A stretch of 64,000 nt of DNA from Anthracocystis setariae (GCA_928724745.1 CAKMXJ010000032.1:682001-746000); one strand, 5' to 3'; positions 21,784 through 33,022 are shown, numbered from the stretch's first letter. A program made the numbers and translations. The notes: a model not told the origin generated them from the letters alone.

Positions 21784-22125
21784 GATTGGATCCGTCTCTT
21801 ACGCGCTTGTCTGGGCGATAGACGCGAAAGAGAGCGTAAATAGGTAATGTGGAAGGCAAATGGATTTACCGGAGGTAGAAAGTGGTAGCCTCGCGGTGGA
21901 AGAATGTCGTTCTTGTCGGATACATCGGGGGGGGGGGTTTCCGTTGACGATGTTGTCGGAGTATACGCGGAGCCGAACGAGCCGAATGCAAAAGGAATCG
22001 AGTGCAAGTTTGATGATGATGGTTTATGGAAGAGAAGAAGCGTGGATGGCGAGCAAGAGACGCTTGACCAGGCTCGATGAGGAAAACCCTGGATGCGGGG
22101 GAATCAACCGAGCGAGCGAGCGAGT

Positions 22126-22164
<39 letters not shown>

Positions 22165-22680
22165 AGAGTGTCTGTGCGCTGCTGTGCCAAAAAATCCGAA
22201 AACGTCGGACAAATAATTTTTTTGGCAGATCTCTCGCTTTGTTTCTTTTTTATTAGTTTTCAAGCGCGTGTCTCGTGTGGAGTAAGGCAGAGGAAAGACG
22301 AGCGAGCGAGTCGTGTGGTGCGGCCCAGCAGAGACGTGTTTTTCATTACAGTATTTTGCGTTTGCCGGAAGAGCCATGCGGATGCGTCCCGAATACGGAC
22401 AGACAGCGGTCGAGCCACTCACACTCCATCCACACCGCCTTTTTCAACTCCAGTGTTTTGTTACATCGAAAACAAGTTTGGAGACGATAAAAAGTAGTCG
22501 AGCTTTGTTCAAGTGGAGGTGTTGGGCTCAGTTTTTTTTTTTTTTTTTACTCATGCTTCGGCTTTTCCATAAAGTCATACCAAGGCACTTCCTAGGCCAA
22601 CAGCTCTGTTTCCAGCAACCTATACAGAACGAAAGGTCTCGCCCGCGTCTCTATCTCGGACTCTTCCCGACGACGTAGCG
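21784..22680. other. Divergent promoter region FCP1 / GNL1-like, with (GA)n and poly-T tracts
   Basis: Nearly 900 bp separate the two start codons. A (GA)n tract is at 22132-22157, flanked by GAGC and AAAGAG runs. A T-rich tract of 18 bases is near 22533-22550, and a G9 run is near 21930. No gene is recognised. Confidence 0.6.
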
Positions 22681-25113
22681 ATGGTCAAGAAGCCCTCCAA
22701 GGCCCAGAAAGCCAAGCTACGCAAAGACGCCGGCGCCGACGACTCCGAATCCTCTCGTGGTGGTCGAGGTGGTCGTGGCCGTGGCAGTGGTCGGGGACGA
22801 GGCGGTGCCTCCACGGGCGGTCGTCTCGGACGATCCGCTCTCCAACCGCCAGATCAACAGGCCGCGTTCGAATCACGCCGTCGTACCGTACAATTGGAAG
22901 AGTCAGCATTCTCAAAGCTCTCCCCTCCTGTCCTCGAGCGTCTCAACATTCTAGCCTCCTACGCCGACCTCACGCGGCCCATTCCGGATCAATTGACAAG
23001 ATTCGACTACTCAAGATTCGGCCGAGCGAGGCATGAAAATCATCAGAGACTTATCGATCACGAGCAGAGTCAGAAGGAGCAGAGCGAGTCGCATCCTCTC
23101 GCGGGTTGGTTGGACTCCAAGGATGCAGATCGGAATCGTGACTCTTCTGACCAAGAGAGTGAACAGGGCGACGGCGGACAGGATCCGGGAGTGACAGGAA
23201 TCGAAGAGATAGGAGAGTTGCGTTTACCGAAACGTCCTAAATGGCGCTCCGATATGGACACCAAGACGGTCCACGCCCAAGAAGTCGAAGTCTTTCGTCA
23301 ATGGCTTCGCAAGACCGATGCTGTGGTCGAACGTGCTTTCTTCACCTCTTCACCCCTCTTTGCCGGTCTCACCTCTCACGCTCGATCCGATGATAAAGCC
23401 GCTTTCGCTCCTTCAAACCCGGTCATGGGCGGTAGCAGGATGGTCTCCTCACTAGCCTCGCAGGACAGCATCACGCAGCTCCTCCATCATCGCCCCTCGC
23501 CTGGCACCTCAGTCATCGGTTCGCTCTACGAACGCAACATCGAAGTCTACCGTCAACTCTGGCGTGTCTGTGAACGTTCCGACCTCGTTTGTGTCCTTGC
23601 AGACGCTCGGTGTCCCCTCCTTCACCTCCCTCCCTCTCTCATCGGATTCCTCGAACGATACATGAGGCTCAAGGTCATCATCGTCCTCACTAAAGCAGAC
23701 ATCGTTCCCAAGAACATCGTCGACGCGTGGAAACACTACCTCAAGCAGCTGTATCCGAGATGGCAAGTGGTCGCGACGGAGAGTTACGCAAAGCTCGAGA
23801 GGATGGAGGGGCAAGGGTCCAGGACGAGGTTTGCGCCTTATCTGTCACCTGGGTCGAGGAGGGACTTGTTCGCCGCGCTGAGGAAGGCGCACGAGGATCT
23901 GATCACGCCGCCCAAGTGGGATCAGGAGGAGGGGAAGAAGCGGGATTGGCTGCCGCCTTGTGCGACCGACACGGACTGGCAAGGCGTCGAGAGAAGGGTG
24001 CAGCTGCATACCGAGGGTTTGGAGGGAGATCATCAGCCGAGTGAGCATATGGATCCTGGGGCTACAACGGAGGATAGCCAACCAACCCCTGTGAAGAGCG
24101 AAAAGAGGGATGGTAAAGAAACACGATCGCATCTGCCGTATCTTACCATTGGGCTCATTGGTCAGCCCAACGTGGGCAAATCTTCGCTTCTGAATGCCCT
24201 CTTCGGATCTAAAGTCGTCCGCGCCTCCAAGACGCCTGGCAAGACCAAGCACTTTCAGACGCACTTCCTCGTCCCGCTTGCGTCTCCCAACTCGTCGCAT
24301 GTTGCTTCGGATTCATCGCAGACCAAGGCGGTGGGTGAAGAAACGCATCGCGGCCAGATTCGGCTGTGCGACTCTCCCGGGCTTGTGTTCCCTTCGCTGA
24401 TTGGGATGGAGATGCAAGTCATGGGTGCGATCCTTGCCATCTCCCAGGTGCAGGCCATCACATCGTGTGTTCGGTTCGTCGCGGAGCATATTGCACTGGA
24501 GAAGGTGTTGCAGCTCGAGTATCCGCCTGATGACGAGGGTGTTGATGGAGCTGGTGCAGGTGAGGAGGGTGAGGGGGGGAGGGTTTGGACGGGGGTCAAG
24601 ATTCTCGAGGCGGTGGCGAGGAGGTATACGTTCAAGACGGCCAAGGCGAACCGGTGGGATGTGAATCGCGCGGGGAATCTTGTCATGCGGGCTGTGGCAG
24701 AGGCAAGGATCAAGTGGGCTTTTCGTCCGCCCACCTCATCTTCCTCCTTCGCGGACGGCAAGACGATGGGTGAAGGGATTTGGATCGCCGAAGCTGCTCA
24801 GGACGAGATGCAAGGCGAACACGCATCGGGCGATCTTCTCACTACACCCAATCCGGATGACGACGACGAGCATGATGAAGAGGATCACAAGCAGAAGAGT
24901 GATAGCGAGATGGACGAAGGTGGGATTGCAAGGAAGGTGCGGTTTGACTTTGGGGCGGTCGAACAGGATGAGGATCAAGATGATGAGGAGGAGAGTGAGG
25001 GTGAGGAGCGGAGCGGTGGGATTGGAGGTGGTACGAGCTCTCTGTTCAGTGCTTTGGCTGTTGAAGATGGCGACGAGGATGAAGAAGAGGAGGAGGAGGA
25101 GGAGGAGGAGTAG
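22681..25113 (+). CDS. Circularly permuted GTPase, GNL1/MMR1-HSR1 family
   Basis: A protein of 810 residues. The Lys-rich start MVKKPSKAQKAKLRK is followed by a Gly/Arg-rich RGG-like stretch. GTPase motifs occur in permuted order: G4 (VLTKADIVPKN, about 333-343), then G1 (LIGQPNVGKSSLLNALFG, about 493-510), a TPGKTKHFQTHFL G2 region and G3 (CDSPGLVFPS, about 563-572). This order defines the YlqF/YawG group; the sequence around the motifs and the N-terminal region fit GNL1 better than Lsg1 or Nog2. Members act in ribosome biogenesis or export, but the precise role of fungal GNL1-like proteins is less certain. The C-terminus is strongly acidic and ends in a Glu run. The ATG at 22681 is the first in frame. 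Confidence 0.85.
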   Translation: MVKKPSKAQKAKLRKDAGADDSESSRGGRGGRGRGSGRGRGGASTGGRLGRSALQPPDQQAAFESRRRTVQLEESAFSKLSPPVLERLNILASYADLTRPIPDQLTRFDYSRFGRARHENHQRLIDHEQSQKEQSESHPLAGWLDSKDADRNRDSSDQESEQGDGGQDPGVTGIEEIGELRLPKRPKWRSDMDTKTVHAQEVEVFRQWLRKTDAVVERAFFTSSPLFAGLTSHARSDDKAAFAPSNPVMGGSRMVSSLASQDSITQLLHHRPSPGTSVIGSLYERNIEVYRQLWRVCERSDLVCVLADARCPLLHLPPSLIGFLERYMRLKVIIVLTKADIVPKNIVDAWKHYLKQLYPRWQVVATESYAKLERMEGQGSRTRFAPYLSPGSRRDLFAALRKAHEDLITPPKWDQEEGKKRDWLPPCATDTDWQGVERRVQLHTEGLEGDHQPSEHMDPGATTEDSQPTPVKSEKRDGKETRSHLPYLTIGLIGQPNVGKSSLLNALFGSKVVRASKTPGKTKHFQTHFLVPLASPNSSHVASDSSQTKAVGEETHRGQIRLCDSPGLVFPSLIGMEMQVMGAILAISQVQAITSCVRFVAEHIALEKVLQLEYPPDDEGVDGAGAGEEGEGGRVWTGVKILEAVARRYTFKTAKANRWDVNRAGNLVMRAVAEARIKWAFRPPTSSSSFADGKTMGEGIWIAEAAQDEMQGEHASGDLLTTPNPDDDDEHDEEDHKQKSDSEMDEGGIARKVRFDFGAVEQDEDQDDEEESEGEERSGGIGGGTSSLFSALAVEDGDEDEEEEEEEEEE

Positions 25114-25366
25114 TGAGACTTAACAAAAGGCACCAATGCACATAAGATACCCTTTAGATTTCAATGCAATCAAGCTTTCCCGTAGAGCTCGTATGTCACG
25201 TCAACTATGAATACGGAGTAGAGTGCAGCTGTGACGTCTGTCTGCGGAGGCTGGCGGTGGCTTTGCTTGATTTTGCTTGGGCTGAAGGCAGTAGAGTAGC
25301 ACGTGCTTCTCAATTATTTGGAAGAAAAAAGATCCAAAATTCAAAATGGCAGACTGCTTGGCTGAC

Positions 25367-25397
<31 letters not shown>

Positions 25398-25557
25398 GCT
25401 GGTTATGGCCCGTTGCCTTTTGTGTAACCTTTGTTCTTTTTGGGAGGTCCTTGGATATGATTCTTGTCGACCATCACATTGGATGCTTCCACGGGTACTT
25501 TCTCCTATTAGATTCATCCGTACATTTCGAAACCGTTGTCGTTGTGCCACAGTCAAC
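25114..25557. other. Intergenic region with a 28-base poly-T tract
   Basis: Lies between the GNL1-like stop and the MTAP start. A pure T tract runs from 25369 to 25396, about 160 bp upstream of the MTAP ATG, where poly-dT could serve as a nucleosome-excluding promoter element. No gene is recognised. Confidence 0.6.
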
Positions 25558-26508
25558 ATGTCTGTTCCCGTGATTACCTCGTGGACTGGACCGGAGATTC
25601 GGATTGGAGTCATTGGTGGGTCGGGTCTTTACAAGCTCGACTCGATCTCGCCCGTTGCTGAGATCAACATCACCACTCCCTGGGGGTCACCTTCGTCGCC
25701 CATCACGATCGCCAAGACCGAAGCTGGAAACCACGTCGCCTTCCTCGCGCGTCACGGTCGTAACCACGCCATCCTCCCCTCCAACGTTCCCAACCTCGCC
25801 AACATTGCAGCGCTCAAGCATCTTGGAGTCAAAGCCATCCTGGCATTCTCGGCAGTGGGGAGTTTGAGGGAAGAAATCGCACCCAAGGACTTTGTCATCC
25901 CTTCACAGATCATCGATCGCACAAAAGGCATCCGACGCTCCTCCTTTTTCGGGTTTGGTGACGAACAAGGCGTCGTAGCACACGCAGGTTTCGGTGACCC
26001 CTTCTCCCTCCCCCTCCTCCCCCTCATCCATTCCACCATCGCCCAAACCCTCGCACAACACAACCCCAACGTCAAAGTGCACAAAGACAAATGCGTAGTC
26101 TGCATGGAAGGCCCCCAATTCTCCACCCGCGCCGAAAGCCTCATGTATCGATCCTGGAACGCCGACATCATCAACATGTCCGTTCTCCCAGAAGCTAAAC
26201 TTGCACGCGAAGCCGAACTCGCCTACATCCTCATCGCCACCGCAACCGACTACGACGCCTGGCGACCCACCTCAGCCGCAGTCAACGTAGCAGAAGTCAT
26301 GCAATGCCTAAAAGCCAACGTCCAGGCTAGCAACAAAATCACAACCACCCTCCTAGACACCGTCTGGCCCCACTTAGACAACCAAGCCCCAGCTGTCAAG
26401 GAAATCAAGGATTCAATGCGGTTCAGCATCATGACCCCCGCAAACGTCATTAGCGATAAGGCCAAACACAACCTCAGATTCATCCATCCCTGGTTCGCAC
26501 AAGAGTAG
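25558..26508 (+). CDS. MEU1: S-methyl-5'-thioadenosine phosphorylase
   Basis: A 316-residue enzyme of the methionine salvage pathway. It splits methylthioadenosine, a by-product of polyamine synthesis, into adenine and methylthioribose-1-phosphate. The purine phosphorylase family-2 motifs are clear: IGVIGGSGLYKLD near the N-terminus, FLARHGRNHAILPSNVPNLA, CVVCMEGPQFSTRAES and NMSVLPEAKLAREAELAY with the substrate-binding MS pair. The frame is open 51 codons further upstream to 25405, but MSVPVITSW at 25558 gives the family-typical N-terminus directly before the glycine-rich phosphate loop, so this start is chosen. The gene converges on the SNF2/RING gene, with about 80 bp of C-rich and A-rich sequence between the stops. 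Confidence 0.93.
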   Translation: MSVPVITSWTGPEIRIGVIGGSGLYKLDSISPVAEINITTPWGSPSSPITIAKTEAGNHVAFLARHGRNHAILPSNVPNLANIAALKHLGVKAILAFSAVGSLREEIAPKDFVIPSQIIDRTKGIRRSSFFGFGDEQGVVAHAGFGDPFSLPLLPLIHSTIAQTLAQHNPNVKVHKDKCVVCMEGPQFSTRAESLMYRSWNADIINMSVLPEAKLAREAELAYILIATATDYDAWRPTSAAVNVAEVMQCLKANVQASNKITTTLLDTVWPHLDNQAPAVKEIKDSMRFSIMTPANVISDKAKHNLRFIHPWFAQE

Positions 26509-26589
26509 ACATCCCCCCCCCCCTTCCCCCCCACACATCCGATGATGATGATAATTTTCTTTTTTTTAAAAAAAAAGAGTAGAATCGAA

Positions 26590-29500
26590 TTAGAGCTCCA
26601 CACCACCATTCGACGTACCAAAGAGAATCTTAAGCTCCTCCCTCCTCTCCTCCCTCCTCGCATGTGCCAGACCCAACCTTGACGTAGACCCAACCTGCCG
26701 CTTACTGCCCACTTTTTCAGCTAGCATCATCTTTCGTTTCTGCAAGCGCAACATGTTCTCCTCGATACTATGGCGCATGATATACTTGGTCGTGATCACC
26801 GGTCGAGTCTGACCCATCCTATGCACACGATCCAACCCCTGATTCTCCACCGCAGGATTCCAGTAGGGATCCATGAGATATGCTCGACATGCCGTCACGA
26901 GGTTCAACCCCGTCCCTCCGGCACGTAGTGAGACTAGGAGTACTTCGATGCTCGGATCGATGCGGAACGTCTCGAGCGCCGCCGACCGATCGCTGCGCTT
27001 CATGGTTCCATCCAAGCGCACCATGCGAATTCCCGACAGCGACAGCGATTTCTGAATCCGGTCCAACATCTTGCTCCACTGCGAAAAGACGACACTCTTG
27101 ACGGGTTCGTACGAGTCGAGCGCGTCCATCGTGTGGTCGAGCTTGCCCAACAATCCGCTTGACGTGATGGCGGGCGGAGGCTTCTGGATGACGACCACGG
27201 CGTCTTCCACTTTGCGAACCTCGGGGTCGTCTGATGTGGACGGGTCGATGTGCACCAATCGAGGCGCAGTGGGATCGAACAGCGCCGAGTGCGGATTGCA
27301 TTTCGAAAACGGCAGCAGATCACTGACAAGCGCGCGGATCTTGGTCGAGAGATCCTTCCTGCCTTCCAGCGTCACGTCGCCGTGCCTGAGTGGAGTATCT
27401 TCGTTTTTAGTCACGTTCTTTCGTGGCGCTTTGGGTCGTGCAGGTCCATCCAACGTCTTTTCATCGCCACTACCCCAGTCGAAATCATCTTCCACTTCGT
27501 CCTTGGCTGCGTTCGTATCGCCTCCGAGATCGTTCCAATCAGGTTGCTCATCCACCACGCGCTCTGCCTGATCATCGTTGAGATCGACAAAGTCGCAAGC
27601 CTCGAGCTCGACTGCATCGATCGCAAGCTGCAGCGAGTAGCTGCACGACGGGCAACGACCAGCGTCCGAGGAAGTGACATTGGGCCATGGACATCCAATC
27701 AAGCGGCGGAAGCAAGGCGAGCAAAACATGTGCTGGCATCTCGTTACCACGGGTCGTACCGCGCCTTCCGCCGGTGTTTCGAGACCGCTCCTCGACGATG
27801 TGGATGCATTGGCGAAAACGCCCATGCCGGGTTCGATCCGAGTTCGCTTGGCCGCCCTCTTGCCACTTCGGTCTCCAGAGGCCGCCACATCCAACGCATC
27901 CATCAGCTCCTGTGCATCGTTGCCTGCAACATCACGCTCAACACCCGCAGATACATCCGCTTGACATTCAAGGCAGTAGGCCATCTCCGAGTCCCTGAAC
28001 AGCACGAAAAGCACCGCCGCCCGCTCGCGACTCAAACCGTCCTGCTTGATAGCCTCGAACAGATCAGCACCTGCTTTCTTGCGCTTTGCATCTTTGCTGG
28101 CATCTACCATCGATGGGTGATCGCATGTCATCCGTAAGTTGAGAATCTCATGCAGGATAGTCGCGTAGTTATTGTTGACGGTATCCTTAGCCATCATCTC
28201 TTCAAAGTCCTCCTTGTAGAGATTGTGAAGAGCCTGGTATCTCGCTTTCTCTGACTCCTCAAAATCGAGATACTCGGTCTTGCTAAGCTTGGGCGGCAGG
28301 GTAAGCAGCTGCTTGCCATCGGCCGTCTTGGTCGTCTTTTGACGCCGAAGTGCAAGGAACTTCATCAGGATCTGGACGTGTCCGAGGTTGGCTGAATCGA
28401 CCAGCTCGTCCTCTTTGCTCTTGGCCTTGAGCTTGTTCGACTCCCTCAGCCCGCAGAATTCGTTCCAAGTAGCGCGATCGGTGAAGGGGTCGAGACGAAG
28501 AAACTTGACCAGGGCAAACAGGTCACTGATTGTGTTCTGAATCGGCGTGCCTGTAAGGCAGAGCCTGCGTTGAGCTGAGAGGTTGCAGACGGCTTTGGAC
28601 TGCCAAGTGCCAGCGCCCTTGATCTGATGCGCTTCGTCCAGCACGACACGGAACCACTCAATCCGCTGCAGAGGATTCAATGCTTCTTTGGCAGGCTTGC
28701 GCTTGCGCTTCTGCCCCTGCCCCTTGCCCCCGTTTGCGGCTTTATCTTCGATAGGGATGCCGTTCCCGTTGACCATGAAGATGTCGTCGTCATCGTCACT
28801 TGCCGGATCCTCGGACGAAGACGCTCGACCTCCTTCCTTGCTGCTGCGCTTGTTGGGATCGCGTGTGTCCTCGGTGACCCAGGTGGACTGATTCGAGAAT
28901 TCCGATCCCAGCGTTGAATAGGTGGTGAGCACGATGTCGTGGTTTGCAATCCACTTGATGTTGGTGGCACGAGAAGGACCGTGATAGATGTAGATGGAAG
29001 GCTGTTTTCGGCTATGCCAATGCTCTTTAAACTGCTCCTCCCAGTTCGAAACGACCGACAATGGACACACGATGAGGGTAGCACGGCTGCGACGCTCTAG
29101 GTGTTGGCGACGGAGAACCTCGGGATCAGCTTTGTTTTTCTTGGATCGGCTCTTACCCTTCGCGTTGCTGGACTTTGCGGCTGGAGGAGCATTGTGGACA
29201 GCCATCGAGACTGGCGGCGTGGCATCCTCATCCGCATCCTCATCCTCGGAGTAGTCATCATCGCCATTCAGCATCTTGTCATCCTCGAACGAGGAGTCGC
29301 TGTTTCGACGCTTGACGTAGGCTGTTGATGTGCCGTTGTTGACACCTTTGATCTTGGCTTTGGTGTCAACTGCTCCAGTACCATTCGAAATGGTTGATGC
29401 CTGCATGGCCACCTTCAGCTCCGCACCAACCTCGCGCTGCACTGGCAACGACCCAAACGACTTGGCTTCTCGCAAAGTGTGTGCGATGAGCGAAAGGGTG

Positions 29501-31419
29501 GTGATGGTCTTTCCGAGGCCCATATCGTCGGCGAGAATGGAACCACGACAGATTCGAGGCTGTGTCATGGTTTCACGGTTGGTGATGAGATTGCGCCAAG
29601 CGCGAATCTGACCGTTGACTCCCTTGCGCACCTTCCAAAGTGAAATCGAGTCCTCATCCGCCTCTCCCTTCGTCTTCGCTTTGCGCTTTGCGCTCGAATC
29701 AACTCGGTTACCGTTGAGAATGACGGGATCCGACTCGGCCTTTGTCTTAGGCTTCTGATCGACAGCGGAGGGGTCTGCGTCTTCCTTCTCGTTCGGCTCT
29801 ATCAGCAGCTCGGTCCAGCGTCGATCCCTTTCGCGATCAAGAAGAAATCCGAGCGCTTGCTTCTGGTGCTGCAACAGCTTGGTCGAGATGAGCTCGACAG
29901 GCTCGACGGCTGCCAGCTCTTCTCCGCTTCTGATGCTGGAGTAGATCGCGTCGACCTGCGCCTTCTTTTCCTTCTCTGTCAATTCGCGGTTCTGAACGAT
30001 TGTCCCCATACCAGCTCCGCGGTAGATGCCATTATAGAGCCCCGACATGTGGTCGTTGCGGAATCCTCCAGCAGGTGGATTGTGAGGATTCGCATATTGT
30101 GGTTCGGTAGGATAGTCTTCTGGATAATATGAGGCAGGATGCTCGAGCTGAATGCTGTGTGCGGCTAACCGCTCTGAAATGAGAGCCAAATCTGGACGAC
30201 GGGCAAAGACGAGGATCTCGAGATAGTGCAGGAAGTTCTGGGCCCGACCGGTTGGCACCATGCGGCAACGGGCCTCGCACCGAATCTTGTTGTTGCGTAG
30301 CAATGGCTCCATGGAAGTGACATACTTTTCAGCGAGCGATCCGAAGACATGAGTCACGATCGGACCTTTGGCGATGGCTTGATCGCGTGGAATTTGGGGA
30401 TGGGCGGCTAGAGGGGGGATTAGGACGCTAACATTGATGTCGGGGCGGGCGGGCGGCATGGCAGTGTAGCTCCAGCCGCCGGGGAGTTGTCTGCTCGCGG
30501 CTGGCAGATTGACCGGGTTGGTAAGGCTCAACATCAAGGGCCTGTAACCTTTCTCGACCCAGAAGCGAGAGGCGGATGGCCAGTTCTCACGACTGAAGTT
30601 TGGATCTTCCGGAGGCTCCTGATTGAGTGTTCCGGCGTACGTCAATGGATGAGGGAGACCGTGCATGCAGAGGACTACAGCGTTGATCAAGCCAGCGCAG
30701 ACGATGGCATTGGACTTGACATGGTCGATCTCGAACTCCTCTTTCTCGGCGCGTTTGTGAGAGACAATGACGGGCTCATCGTCATCGTCATCATCCCCCA
30801 CAGGAACGGCTGCAGAAGTCGAAGTTGAGGATCCTGCTCCACCGCGACCGTTCGATGATCCAGACGCAAGCCTGTCTTTCGAGTCTTCTTCATCGCTGCT
30901 GAGCGTCAAGTCGATGGCTGCATCGACTCGAGATCTTGACAAAGTGGGCTGGATACGGTGCGACTGGCTGGGTATACTGGATGAGACGTTGTCGGGAAAT
31001 GCACCCGGCATTGACGGGCCTGGGGCAACTGTCTGAGCAGCCATGTGCTGTGAAGGTGGCCGTGTGAAGTCACCGTTCTGATCCAAGAATTGAGTTGGGA
31101 CGCGAGCACCACTCCCTCCAATGACGAGGCCAGTCTGTGAGGCGTCGCTCGAAGTTGGCGGTGGTTGCTTGATCTGCGAGTGATGTGAAGGCACCCAGAC
31201 CTTAGACCGCTCGCTTGACGACGCACTACCGAAGCCTGGTGGCAAGTGTCGCTTTGCGTGAGGTGATGAGCCATTGAGCGAAGAGTAAGCGTGAGGATAT
31301 GAGTGCGGCTGGCTTGGAGGAGGCGGAACGAGCGGAAGCGGCTCGAGCGGCTTTGATAGCAGCTCAGAAGGGTCATCGATCTCCTCGAGCGCGTCGGGGG
31401 TTCTGGCTGGGTCTGTCAT
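26590..31419 (-). CDS. Rad5/HLTF-like SNF2 ATPase with embedded RING finger
   Basis: A 1609-residue ORF. The long N-terminus has Ser/Pro-rich and acidic parts, and a region around VKSNAIVCAGLINAVVLC that may be a diverged substrate-binding domain. The SNF2 ATPase follows: ILADDMGLGKTITTLSLIAHTL (Walker A, about 640), LIVCPLSVVSNWEEQ, VVLDEAHQIKG (DEAH, about 931) and CLTGTPIQNTISDLF. A RING-type zinc finger is inserted before the second helicase lobe (RCQHMFCSPCFRRLIGCPWPN ... CPSC, about 1230), as in Rad5, Rad16 and HLTF. The C-terminal lobe has VVFSQWSKMLDRI, LLVSLRAGGTGLNL and VENQGLDRVHRMGQT. The combination fits a ubiquitin-ligase translocase in DNA damage tolerance or repair; which paralogue is uncertain. 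Confidence 0.88.
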   Translation of the reverse strand: MTDPARTPDALEEIDDPSELLSKPLEPLPLVPPPPSQPHSYPHAYSSLNGSSPHAKRHLPPGFGSASSSERSKVWVPSHHSQIKQPPPTSSDASQTGLVIGGSGARVPTQFLDQNGDFTRPPSQHMAAQTVAPGPSMPGAFPDNVSSSIPSQSHRIQPTLSRSRVDAAIDLTLSSDEEDSKDRLASGSSNGRGGAGSSTSTSAAVPVGDDDDDDEPVIVSHKRAEKEEFEIDHVKSNAIVCAGLINAVVLCMHGLPHPLTYAGTLNQEPPEDPNFSRENWPSASRFWVEKGYRPLMLSLTNPVNLPAASRQLPGGWSYTAMPPARPDINVSVLIPPLAAHPQIPRDQAIAKGPIVTHVFGSLAEKYVTSMEPLLRNNKIRCEARCRMVPTGRAQNFLHYLEILVFARRPDLALISERLAAHSIQLEHPASYYPEDYPTEPQYANPHNPPAGGFRNDHMSGLYNGIYRGAGMGTIVQNRELTEKEKKAQVDAIYSSIRSGEELAAVEPVELISTKLLQHQKQALGFLLDRERDRRWTELLIEPNEKEDADPSAVDQKPKTKAESDPVILNGNRVDSSAKRKAKTKGEADEDSISLWKVRKGVNGQIRAWRNLITNRETMTQPRICRGSILADDMGLGKTITTLSLIAHTLREAKSFGSLPVQREVGAELKVAMQASTISNGTGAVDTKAKIKGVNNGTSTAYVKRRNSDSSFEDDKMLNGDDDYSEDEDADEDATPPVSMAVHNAPPAAKSSNAKGKSRSKKNKADPEVLRRQHLERRSRATLIVCPLSVVSNWEEQFKEHWHSRKQPSIYIYHGPSRATNIKWIANHDIVLTTYSTLGSEFSNQSTWVTEDTRDPNKRSSKEGGRASSSEDPASDDDDDIFMVNGNGIPIEDKAANGGKGQGQKRKRKPAKEALNPLQRIEWFRVVLDEAHQIKGAGTWQSKAVCNLSAQRRLCLTGTPIQNTISDLFALVKFLRLDPFTDRATWNEFCGLRESNKLKAKSKEDELVDSANLGHVQILMKFLALRRQKTTKTADGKQLLTLPPKLSKTEYLDFEESEKARYQALHNLYKEDFEEMMAKDTVNNNYATILHEILNLRMTCDHPSMVDASKDAKRKKAGADLFEAIKQDGLSRERAAVLFVLFRDSEMAYCLECQADVSAGVERDVAGNDAQELMDALDVAASGDRSGKRAAKRTRIEPGMGVFANASTSSRSGLETPAEGAVRPVVTRCQHMFCSPCFRRLIGCPWPNVTSSDAGRCPSCSYSLQLAIDAVELEACDFVDLNDDQAERVVDEQPDWNDLGGDTNAAKDEVEDDFDWGSGDEKTLDGPARPKAPRKNVTKNEDTPLRHGDVTLEGRKDLSTKIRALVSDLLPFSKCNPHSALFDPTAPRLVHIDPSTSDDPEVRKVEDAVVVIQKPPPAITSSGLLGKLDHTMDALDSYEPVKSVVFSQWSKMLDRIQKSLSLSGIRMVRLDGTMKRSDRSAALETFRIDPSIEVLLVSLRAGGTGLNLVTACRAYLMDPYWNPAVENQGLDRVHRMGQTRPVITTKYIMRHSIEENMLRLQKRKMMLAEKVGSKRQVGSTSRLGLAHARREERREELKILFGTSNGGVEL

Positions 31420-33006
31420 CGTGTTAGCTGTGTGCCTGCGCTCTCACGTGCACCCTCTGGAAGAGCTCTCACCGCAGCACCAGCCCGTGCTTTGGGAGTC
31501 AGTGGAAACGCGCAATGCTCTGATTGATGGGCAGCTTAGTCAAGGTATGATCAGCTTGATACAGTGACCAAGACAAGTTGCGGAAAGAGGTCCCGAACAG
31601 CCAGATTGAATAGAGCTACGTTTGAGAATTGACCTGCTCGAGTGTGAATTGCATAAGCGAAATGGAGGCGGATGGGAAATGTTGCTCGGCGTTGACGATA
31701 TGAGATGGAAGGTGGCGTCGACAGGATGTGAGGTCGAAGAAGTGGGTTGATTCCGAGGTGAACGGTGGAGATATCTATGGTGATACTCGAAGAACGATTC
31801 CAACGGCGGTTGATGAGGCTTGTTGGACGAGATGAGAGGTAGTTGCGGCGTATCGTCAGGCAGCTCAAAGCTTTCTACGTATTCCAAAAAGGAGAGGGTG
31901 GTGTCTGCTTGGATCGAAACTCCGATCCTTCCTCAAAAATGCTGCCGCATGTCGTGATGGTGTAGGTTCGAGATGAAGAGGCGGACGGAGCGATTGAGCG
32001 AGAGATTCGAGATTTGAGGGGGAGGGGTTGGTGGAGCTGAGCTGAGTCTTTAGGAATGTGGCCGTGATAGGTGTTGGGCTGCAGATCGCTGCGCGTCGAA
32101 AATTGACGCGGCAGGCGGACTGCTTCTTCCTCCTCCACCTCGTGCGGACACACAAAAAGAGCAACAGTGCAGCGCAGCGCCGTGCAGTGAGGCGTTCTCA
32201 GGTCGCGGAAGCCTTCGAAAAAAAAATAAAAGAAAGACGAGCTCGATTTGGACCCTGACGACACCAGTTGCATGACCAAGAAGACCATTCCGTAGCATGG
32301 CGGCTCACTCTCAACACCGTCCTCAAGTACTGTAGGCATCTCTGCCCACCCCGACTTGACGGAAGATGAGGAACGGCGCCATTTTCGAATATCAGTCTGC
32401 TCCCCTGCTTTGCACGTCTGATTTGTCTATACTGCCTTGTTCGCCGACTTTGCGAATCGGCGTCGATACTGAGCGTCGGTTTTGCTGAGTCAGCCCAAAA
32501 AATCCGCTTTGCAAATCGCCAAGATCTTGAATGCTCAGTTCCTTTGCGCGAAAGCATCCACTAACCCTACGAGACAGCCTGGACGCTGTTTCTGACTTCT
32601 CTCGCCGTCAAGAACGGTGACAAGGAAGTCTCTTTTGGCCCTGTCGATTGATGTCAAGCTAGATTCGTCGTCCGCGTCATGTGACCCCTTAACTCCCATG
32701 CCTTCTTGGACGGATAACCATGTTCCGCACTCAGGGTCGATCCCTTGATCACCTCTGTCTCTCTCTCTCTTTCCTTCGTCTTCAACTCGGGTCTCGTGAC
32801 CAAGGGGCCAAGTGTGAGGGTTGGCATGAACAGCGCGACATGCAGGGCCACGAGATGCTCTCTCTGATGGAGCGCTTTTTTTGGACTCTCGAATTCCGTT
32901 TACCAATCACGAGACCCTGCATTTCTGCCTCTGCTGCACAGGCCGCCGCTCCAACCACGCTTTGTCCACATCCATCACACTCACAAATCATCCAAGATGT
33001 AACATT
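31420..33006. other. Intergenic region upstream of the SNF2/RING gene
   Basis: About 1.6 kb with only short ORFs in all frames. A CTCTCTCTCTCTC tract is near 32757-32772 and an A-rich run near 32219. It holds the promoter of the SNF2/RING gene and ends at the left edge of the Harbinger element. No gene is recognised. Confidence 0.5.
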
Positions 33007-33009
33007 ATT

Positions 33010-33022
33010 AGGGAGGTTTTGG
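33010..33022 (+). repeat. Left terminal inverted repeat of the Harbinger element (candidate)
   Basis: AGGGAGGTTTTGG, preceded by ATT. It pairs with 44556-44568 with one mismatch. Confidence 0.5.

Noticed and set aside
25369..25396. Poly-T tract as the tail of a retroposon
   Set aside because: No flanking target duplication or Pol III promoter boxes were seen; a promoter dT tract is simpler.
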